DNA from: Desulfobacteraceae bacterium | GTDB taxonomy: Bacteria > Desulfobacterota > Desulfobacteria > Desulfobacterales > ETH-SRB1 | Assembly: GCA_030593145.1 (NCBI GenBank) | Contig: JAUVHU010000019.1 | Location: 1 to 34,742, forward strand | DNA length: 34,742 nt | Direction: 5' to 3' | Part shown: piece by piece, positions 33,928 to 34,742 of the stretch | How positions within the stretch are numbered: position 1 is the first letter of the stretch | Layout: the number at the start of each line of letters is the position of its first letter | Program-made: the position numbers and the translations under genes | The notes under the pieces: model-generated | Databases searched by the model: none | Seen by the model: the letters and a program-made list of their open reading frames with translations, nothing else | What the model was told of the DNA's origin: nothing

Positions 33928-34742
33928 ATGGATAAACTTAAGCAATTTTGGCTTTTGGTAATTGATGTATGGGAAAACGGGCTGCTGGGGATCGATATGG
34001 GCAGATCGGTTATAGCCATCTTGGTTTTTTTTGCTTTTATTTTTTTGCGCGGATTATTTGCCAAATTTGTTCTTGGCAGACTCAGGGCATTAACAAAAGC
34101 AACTAAAACCGCTATTGACGATAATGTCTTAAAAGCTCTCGAAAGACCGGTTAAATTTATCCCGGTTGTTTTAGGCCTTTTTTTTGCTATCGAATATCTT
34201 TCTTTGGCAGGGGGGACAGAGATAATCGCCGATAAGTTAATCCGATCTCTTATTGTATTTGTAATTTTTTGGGGGCTTGTAAATATAGTTAAGCCGCTTT
34301 CCTTCCTGTTAAAACGATTAGAAAACATTTTTACATCCTCAATGGTGGATTGGTTGTTAAAGGCAATCAGGGCGGTTTTTATCTTCATTGGAGCGGCAAC
34401 CATACTTGAAATCTGGGGAATAAAAATTGGGCCGATTGTTGCCGGACTGGGGCTGCTTGGTGTGGCTGTTGCGCTTGGCGCCCAGGACATGTTTAAAAAT
34501 CTGATTTCAGGCATTCTTATTATTGTAGAAAAAAGGTTCAATATCGGCGATTGGATACGTGTTGATGGTGTGGTTGAGGGTACGGTCGAGACCATAGGTT
34601 TCAGGTCCACTGTGGTTCGTCGTTTTGATAAAGCGCCGGTTTTTGTGCCGAACTCACAGCTTTCCGATCATTCGGTGGTAAATTTCAGCTCTATGACTTA
34701 CAGGCGGATTTATTGGATAATCGGTGTGGAGTATCGAACAAC
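33928..34742 (+). CDS. Mechanosensitive channel MscS family, 3' end cut by window edge
   Basis: The first 271 codons are present and open to the end of the window. The start ATG at 33928 has GGAGAG four bases upstream. Several hydrophobic segments (about 26-45, 73-90, 105-122, 150-168) precede the pore-lining helix GPIVAGLGLLGVAVALGAQ, followed by DMFKNLISGILIIVEKRFNI and the beta domain (GDWIRVDGVVEGTVETIGFR, then VPNSQLSDHSVVNFS). This is the MscS architecture, a channel that opens under osmotic downshock. The extra N-terminal helices make it larger than E. coli MscS. The C-terminal domain is outside the window. Confidence 0.92.
   Translation, partial: MDKLKQFWLLVIDVWENGLLGIDMGRSVIAILVFFAFIFLRGLFAKFVLGRLRALTKATKTAIDDNVLKALERPVKFIPVVLGLFFAIEYLSLAGGTEIIADKLIRSLIVFVIFWGLVNIVKPLSFLLKRLENIFTSSMVDWLLKAIRAVFIFIGAATILEIWGIKIGPIVAGLGLLGVAVALGAQDMFKNLISGILIIVEKRFNIGDWIRVDGVVEGTVETIGFRSTVVRRFDKAPVFVPNSQLSDHSVVNFSSMTYRRIYWIIGVEYRT

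Noticed and set aside
33873-34610. 245-codon antisense frame at the right edge
   Set aside because: The plus strand encodes a clear MscS protein with a good ribosome binding site; the antisense product is low-complexity and unrecognised.

Overview
The window looks like part of the chromosome of a sulfate-reducing-type Desulfobacterota (delta-proteobacterial) bacterium, probably Desulfobacterales. This is an inference from gene content and style: moderate-to-low GC, a type I-E CRISPR locus, hisC followed by cmk, a DUF362 ferredoxin-like protein, PEP synthase, a HAD-GH65 fusion, and intergenic DNA full of short palindromes and miniature inverted-repeat elements. No rRNA or tRNA gene was seen.

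Left third (1-10742, minus strand): a complete type I-E CRISPR-Cas locus read leftward. The order is cas3, cas8e, cas11, cas6e, cas7e, cas5e, a DinD/BRO-N gene, cas1, cas2, leader, array. Twenty identical 29-bp repeats with 19 complete spacers lie in the window, and the array runs off the left edge. A near-consensus promoter for the array begins inside the cas2 stop codon. Two oddities are the DinD-like gene placed 6 bp before cas1, and cas6e lying between cas11 and cas7e instead of after cas5e. Two spacers are clearly related to each other and share an identical 9-nt seed.

Junction (10743-12883): a broken RhuM gene, an XRE regulator with an ImmA/IrrE-like domain whose zinc-binding histidines are gone, and a 142-bp MITE with a 5-bp target duplication. 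This is accessory DNA next to the CRISPR locus.

Middle (12884-16931): hisC and cmk, a second MITE (284 bp), a lone SLOG-like protein, a cold-shock protein with a strong terminator, and a YgjP-type metalloprotease-like protein.

Phosphate region (17019-23973, minus strand): phoB-phoR, then pstS-pstC-pstA-pstB-phoU. Upstream of both phoB and pstS are CTAAC-type heptamers spaced in multiples of 11 bp, which look like this organism's PHO box. A 7-bp minisatellite abuts the pstC ribosome binding site.

Right third (24162-34742): a HAD phosphatase-like gene and a beta-phosphoglucomutase/GH65 phosphorylase fusion, probably for alpha-glucoside (trehalose-type) metabolism. Then come ppsA under a consensus promoter, a third MITE (296 bp), a DUF362 4Fe-4S protein, a cysteine-cluster YkgJ-like protein and a partial MscS channel cut by the window edge. 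The last codons of the HAD gene coincide with a copy of the end of the second MITE.
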